Assembly: GCA_002731395.1 (NCBI GenBank) | Contig: PCBQ01000008.1 | Location: 1-5,702 of the forward strand | DNA: 5,702 bases | From: Methanobacteriota archaeon | Lineage (GTDB): Archaea; Thermoplasmatota; Poseidoniia; Poseidoniales; Poseidoniaceae | Direction of reading: 5' to 3' | In this document: in pieces, positions 1 through 5,702 of the stretch | Position numbering within the stretch: position 1 is the first letter of the stretch | Layout: every line of letters begins with the position of its first letter | Position numbers and translations under genes: made by a program | Notes under the pieces: generated by a model | Told to the model about the DNA's origin: nothing | The model's input: only the letters and a program-made list of their open reading frames with translations | Databases searched by the model: none

Positions 1-913
1 TCACACCGGCCTCGTGGAAGGCGCCATGGGTCATGAGATGCGCTGAGGTCGTGTTCAGCACATGGCTGGTGACGTTGCCCTCGTCAAACAGGAGGTGCAT
101 CGAGGATCGACCGGTCGGTGCCGGCAGGTCGCTGAGGTTACGTCGCGAGTCGGTCAGCGCAAGGTGAGGATGCACCAAAGCGTCGATGTCGTCCACACCG
201 ACCGGGCTTTCCTCCCATGCGCTGGCCGAACTGTTCCAGCGTTGGAGGCTCCACCACCACGACCCGTCTTCGGGTGAGGCGCTGCCTTCCACGCCTGTGA
301 TCATGTGACCGTATTGACCGTTTACGGCCGTGATGTTCCATCCTGCAGCATCAGCGTGTTCCACCGTGAGGTTCCATCCCGTTGGACGCACGGCGTGTTC
401 GGAAGCGTTTCCATCAGCGTTGACCACCGTCACAGAGGCGCCTTCCAACGCAAAATCCTGGGCACTTCCGTGCGCTTCGATGACCTCGGACGCCACGTTC
501 ACGCCAAAGCGGGCCCAGACGTCCTCCAGGGTCGCGTTGTCAGCGGTCAGATGCGGCCAATCCACGCCATGATAATCCGTGAACGAAAGCAAACGCTCCG
601 GTGTGTCCCGCGCAGGGTCCACGGTGATGGAGACAAAGCCGACGTGCTCAGCGAGGTTCTCGTCGAGTTCCGCCTGTACGGCCTTCAACGTGTGCGTGAT
701 GACCGGACAAGCGTCCGGACAGTGCGTGAACACAAAGGCCACCACGAGGATTTCCTCGCTTAATTGGTCCAGGCTGACGTTTTGTTGGTGTTGATCGACA
801 AGTGTGACGTCGCCTACTGAACCGCGTGAAAGCACCAGTCCGTTGTAGCCTGCCGCATGCACGGGGAGCAGGAGCGTGGCCACCAGCAAAGCAGCGATCA
901 AGGAACGGCGCAA
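1..913 (-). CDS. SCO1/SenC-family copper chaperone with DUF4430-like domain, 3'-truncated by window edge
   Basis: Likely delivers copper to, or reduces the cysteines of, the CuA site in subunit II. The frame is open from 913 to the window edge and gives 304 residues with no stop. Residues 1-20 form a signal peptide. The thioredoxin-like SCO region follows, with FTHCPDACP (Cys65 and Cys69, the Cu-binding CxxxC pair) and VDPARDTPE (98-106), both diagnostic. The typical order then breaks at about residue 158. A segment to about 262 resembles DUF4430, a beta-grasp domain: GWNITAVNGQYGHMITGVEG, then a Trp-rich SWWWSLQRWN strand. The conserved copper-ligand His normally found in a VDHS/T motif is not evident. 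Residues 284-294 (HVLNTTSAHLM) are a loose match with Asn in that place, and the real His may lie beyond the window. The TTG start is chosen because a GAGGGT site lies 6 bases upstream, the same spacing as for coxA and subunit IV; no ATG is available there. Confidence 0.85.
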   Translation of the reverse strand, partial: MRRSLIAALLVATLLLPVHAAGYNGLVLSRGSVGDVTLVDQHQQNVSLDQLSEEILVVAFVFTHCPDACPVITHTLKAVQAELDENLAEHVGFVSITVDPARDTPERLLSFTDYHGVDWPHLTADNATLEDVWARFGVNVASEVIEAHGSAQDFALEGASVTVVNADGNASEHAVRPTGWNLTVEHADAAGWNITAVNGQYGHMITGVEGSASPEDGSWWWSLQRWNSSASAWEESPVGVDDIDALVHPHLALTDSRRNLSDLPAPTGRSSMHLLFDEGNVTSHVLNTTSAHLMTHGAFHEAGV

Positions 914-919
914 AGCAAT

Positions 920-925
920 ACCCTC
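920..925 (-). promoter_or_regulatory. Shine-Dalgarno site of the SCO gene (supports TTG start)
   Basis: The minus-strand sequence GAGGGT overlaps the TGA stop of the subunit IV gene (924-926), the same arrangement as at the coxC stop. Six bases separate it from the TTG at 913, and this is the main support for a non-ATG start. Confidence 0.65.
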
Positions 926-1301
926 AGGGGCTAGCGGTTGCGTAGGACCCTGAAAAGGGCGTGCACCATGCCGGTAGGCCGGTGATGCCGGACGGATTTG
1001 ACAGGCCAATACCCCACAGCATCAACGCGACGAAGATGAAGGGAAAGACGAAGCTCCAGAGGTACGGCCTCGGATCACCCGCCAAGTGCATGAAGAAGGC
1101 AGCAATGCCGTAGCCCTTGACGATGCCAACGCCAATGAGGATGCTCCAGACGATGTACTTCTGCTCTTCAGGAACGAGGAACACCGCAGCCACTTCGGCC
1201 AGGGTGAATATGATCAGAATCCAGAAGTTGAGGGCGTAAATGTCCATGGGGATTGGACTCTTCTCAACCCACTGCTCGATTTTGGATGCGTGTTCTCCCA
1301 T
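924..1301 (-). CDS. Cytochrome c oxidase subunit IV, prokaryotic COX4 family
   Basis: Small accessory membrane subunit of the oxidase, 125 residues, within or slightly above the usual size. Three predicted helices lie at about 21-43, 48-72 and 79-100. The second ends in IVKGYGIAAFFMHL, the signature of the prokaryotic COX4 (COX4_pro) family, with the conserved Lys62 and FFMHL at 69-73. The N-terminus is soluble and charged, and the C-terminal tail (101-125) is Pro/Ser-rich with a single Cys113. The family's role is thought to be assembly or stability of the complex rather than catalysis. I chose the ATG at 1301 over a TTG two codons upstream at 1307. The GAGGTGA site (1308-1314) leaves 6 bases to the ATG but would abut the TTG. 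The gene starts 11 bases after the coxC stop and ends 10 bases before the SCO start. Symbols for this subunit vary (coxD, ctaF), so none is given. Confidence 0.9.
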   Translation of the reverse strand: MGEHASKIEQWVEKSPIPMDIYALNFWILIIFTLAEVAAVFLVPEEQKYIVWSILIGVGIVKGYGIAAFFMHLAGDPRPYLWSFVFPFIFVALMLWGIGLSNPSGITGLPAWCTPFSGSYATASP

Positions 1302-1307
1302 GTTCAA

Positions 1308-1314
1308 TCACCTC
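1308..1314 (-). promoter_or_regulatory. Shine-Dalgarno site of the subunit IV gene
   Basis: The minus-strand sequence GAGGTGA begins inside the coxC TGA stop codon (1313-1315), so stop codon and ribosome site share bases. Spacing to the ATG at 1301 is 6 bases. The TTG at 1307 would directly abut the site and is therefore unlikely. Confidence 0.78.
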
Positions 1315-2607
1315 AATACAGATAGAAGGCGGGGAAGATGACCACCCACGCCAGGTCAACAAAGTGCCAGTACAGACCGAAGTACTCGATGCCCTGACCG
1401 TTTTCTTCGTCAAAGCCGACGGTATCGGCCTTGAACACGAGGTAGAGCATCACCAAAAGCCCGACGAAGACGTGAAGTCCGTGGGCGCCGGTGGCGATGT
1501 AGAAGATGGAACCCTGTTGCGTGGCGAGGGTGAAGCCCTCTGCGATGAGGTGGCTCCATTCGATGAGCTTCAGCACGATGAAGAGGGAACCGAGGGCCAA
1601 GGTTGCGATGAGGTAATTCCGCACTGCAGCCTTGCGCGTTGGCATCAGCTTCGCCATGAGGGGGTTGGACGAGACTTCCCAGTTGGTGTTCTTCGCGGCC
1701 TTGAGGGCGAGCACAATCGTGTAGGATGAAACGATCAACGCGAAGGTGTTGATGGCACCGGGGGCGAGCGTGGCCAGATCGCCACGGATGAGGTCTGAAG
1801 CGGTCACTACAGAGCCTTCCTCAACGCCTGCACAGGCTTCGACGCCCGACTTGATGGCCCAGTCTGTGCACCAACCGGTACGCATGCGGAGGTACGACGA
1901 GAAGAAGGAGGCGAAGACCATCACTTCGGACATCAGGAAGACCCAGATGCCGACCTTGCGGATGTGTTGGCCGCGGAAAGGAACCATGTCGTCGGTCGCT
2001 GTGGCGATCTGTTCGCCAGTGCCATCGAAGGGCAGGTCCTCTTGCCACCAGTTGGCGATGCCGAGCACCACGAACACAAGGCCTGTGGTCGACATGGCCA
2101 TGTCCATGAGTTCGAATTCGAGGCCATACAGCATCCCTTCTGCACCGTGGGCAAAGCGTGGGAAGCCAATCATGAACAGCATCACGCCGAAGGCGAGCAC
2201 GATTGGCGAGGACGAACCGTGGTGGCCATGGTCGTCGTGGTCGCCGTGGTCTGCATCGGGCTTGAGGGAGTTGACAAATCCGCCGAAGCCGATGAAAACA
2301 GAGTAGACAATCATCATCACGAGGATGGTGTTGCCGGCCACCGCGAAGGTGAGGTAATTCAGGTGGGTGTGGACGTATTCGTGGTGAAGTTCATCGTATG
2401 CTTCACCGGTCACACCGGATTCCTTGGCCGCATAATACGCATCCTTGGCGTTGTGGTAGTCGCCGTTGAGGCCTTGGTCTTCGCCAAAGCCAGCGATCCC
2501 ACCGACGAGGACGCCGTAGGCGACCACGCCAATGGTCAGAAAGATGCCCGCCATCAGAAGGGAACGCATCCAAATCGCGTTCTCGACGTGTGCATGGCCT
2601 CCGCCGC

Positions 2608-2611
<4 letters not shown>
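1313..2611 (-). CDS. coxC: Cytochrome c oxidase subunit III with extra N-terminal helices
   Basis: Membrane subunit III of the oxidase core, which stabilises subunit I and supports proton uptake. It has 432 residues, against about 260-300 for the standard seven-helix form. The canonical part starts near residue 134 with SPIVLAFGVMLF, then a helix ending in ANWWQE. Next are the WVFLMSEVMVF motif (conserved Glu229), the GAHGLHVFVG motif (about 375-384) and the C-terminal EYFGLYWHFVDLAWVV segment. Ahead of this lie two additional predicted helices (about 16-40 and 83-112). They are joined by an acidic, His-containing loop (41-82) and followed by a His/Asp-rich linker (about 120-132, HGDHDDHGHHG). 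The total is about nine helices. A long polar loop with Cys248 and Cys260 lies between about 241 and 285. The ATG start overlaps the coxA TGA as ATGA and follows a GGAGGTGA site by 4 bases, so the start is firm. What the extension does cannot be told from sequence. Confidence 0.96.
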
Positions 2612-4886
<2,275 letters not shown>

Positions 4887-4887
<1 letters not shown>

Positions 4888-5702
4888 CAAGCCTCACCTC
4901 CAGCATCGTTCTTTTTGATGCCAACATCGGCGTCGCATGTCTTGCCCTCCTCGGCAACGACCTTCACTTCACCGACCATCTGAGAATGCTGCAGTCCGCA
5001 GTACTCCGCACATCGGATGGGGAAGATGCCTGCGTCATCGGGGAAGACGTACATGGTGGTCCCCTGCTCAAGGCCGGGCACCAGGTCTTCCTTCACGCCA
5101 AACTCGGGCAGCCAGAAGGAGTGTTGAACGCCCACGTAGCGCGGATCACTGTCGTCGATGGGGCGCGAGTGCATGGTGAAGACCACGCCGTCTTCGGGCA
5201 TGTCCGAGTCATCGCTGGCAGAGTCGACCGTTGAGCATGGTATGATGAGGGGCTCCACAGGGGTGCGGAAGATGTGGCCAACGGGGATGTGTTCCCAAGT
5301 GTGAAGGACGGCGCTTTCCTCGTCGAGGATCTCCACCTTGTAATGGAGGCCTGCATCAAAGAAGAAATCCTCCACGGTGATCATGTCGCTGCCGTTGAAT
5401 GCATGCTCGGTTTTCATGCCGTCCATGCTGACCACGGCGGTGTGGGGGTTGAGGCCCATGGCGTGGAGCACCACGTCACCCTCGTTTGTGCGAACTTCGA
5501 CGTCCATCCCAGTGTGTTCGTCCTCCCAGGTAAGCGGGTCTTCGTAAACGAACTCCCAGTACCATTGGTAGCCGTTCACGGTGATGTCGAATCGGTTCTC
5601 GTCATCCGGGATGCTGCCCCAAACGTCGGCGGTCGAGGCGGTGGCGAGAAAGGTCAGCCACGCGACAAGAATCGTCGGAATCACGTAGAAGGCAATCTCG
5701 AG
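4887..5702 (-). CDS. coxB: Cytochrome c oxidase subunit II, 5'-truncated by window edge
   Basis: Subunit II carries the binuclear CuA centre that takes electrons from the soluble donor and passes them to heme a of subunit I. The reading frame stays open to the window edge, so the first transmembrane helix and true start are missing; 271 residues are visible. The fragment opens with LEIAFYVIP, the start of TM2, and its Glu matches the family's K-channel entrance glutamate. Next comes the aromatic GYQWYWEF motif (about residues 44-51). CuA ligands are complete: His194 in QHSFWLPEF, then Cys231, Glu233, Cys235, His239 and Met242 in CAEYCGLQHSQM. The external domain is larger than usual: about 100 residues separate QWYWEF from the LIIP strand, where roughly 30-45 are typical, and an acidic Ser/Asp loop (about 156-172) follows. 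There is no fused cytochrome c domain. The stop codon overlaps the coxA start. An internal GTG at 5684 is not the start, because family homology continues upstream of it. Confidence 0.96.
4894..4901 (-). promoter_or_regulatory. Shine-Dalgarno site of coxA
   Basis: The minus-strand sequence GGAGGTGA lies inside the last codons of coxB, 6 bases before the ATG at 4887. It decides between this ATG and the TTG immediately before it, which would be only 3 bases away. The position suggests that coxA translation is coupled to coxB. Confidence 0.8.

Noticed and set aside
138..341. Short minus-strand frame of 67 residues
   Set aside because: It is out of frame with, and entirely inside, the SCO gene, and it is Arg/His-rich with no motif.
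305..763. Plus-strand open frames in the first 800 bases
   Set aside because: The minus strand carries a continuous SCO frame with diagnostic CPDACP and DPARDTPE motifs across this whole stretch, so the plus-strand frames are shadows.
917..919. ATT as a start codon for the SCO gene
   Set aside because: ATT starts are very rare and this one touches the GAGGGT site. The TTG two codons later has proper spacing and leads directly into the Arg-Arg signal peptide.
1305..1307. TTG as the subunit IV start
   Set aside because: It directly abuts the GAGGTGA site with no spacer, while the ATG at 1301 has a 6-base spacer.
4888..4890. TTG as the coxA start
   Set aside because: It is only 3 bases from the GGAGGTGA site. 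The next codon is ATG at 6 bases, matching the spacing for subunit IV and SCO.

Overview
The window is one tightly packed operon read entirely from the minus strand. It encodes an aa3-type (A-type heme-copper) cytochrome c oxidase. In transcription order, from high to low coordinates: coxB (subunit II, 5' end cut by the window edge), coxA (subunit I), coxC (subunit III), a small subunit IV of the prokaryotic COX4 family, and a SCO1/SenC copper chaperone whose 3' end is cut by the window edge. No tRNA, rRNA, CRISPR array, mobile element or long intergenic stretch is visible. Promoter and terminator both lie outside the window.

The layout is extremely compact. coxB and coxA overlap by one base (TGATG), coxA and coxC overlap by four (ATGA), and coxC to subunit IV and subunit IV to SCO are separated by only 10-11 bases. 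Each internal start has a purine-rich Shine-Dalgarno site lying inside, or touching, the end of the upstream gene, so translational coupling is likely. The genes work together: I, II and III form the oxygen-reducing, proton-pumping core, subunit IV is a small accessory membrane subunit, and SCO delivers copper, most likely to the CuA site of subunit II.

The catalytic core looks ordinary and intact. Subunit I has all heme and CuB histidines, the cross-linked Tyr/Glu motif HPEVY, and the D- and K-channel residues of an A1-type enzyme. Subunit II has a full CuA site. The unusual part is that four of the five proteins carry extra material. CoxA has a signal peptide, an exported Reeler-like/'choice-of-anchor V'-like domain with a CSCH motif, and an extra transmembrane helix fused ahead of the oxidase. 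CoxC has two extra N-terminal helices and a His/Asp-rich linker. CoxB has an enlarged external domain. The SCO protein has a DUF4430-like domain after, or inserted into, its thioredoxin fold.

The organism cannot be proven from this window. Acidic proteins, moderately high GC, strong GGAGGTGA sites and these oxidase accessory domains fit a marine planktonic archaeon such as Poseidoniia (Marine Group II, Thermoplasmatota). This assignment is an inference of moderate confidence; an unusual bacterium is the main alternative.
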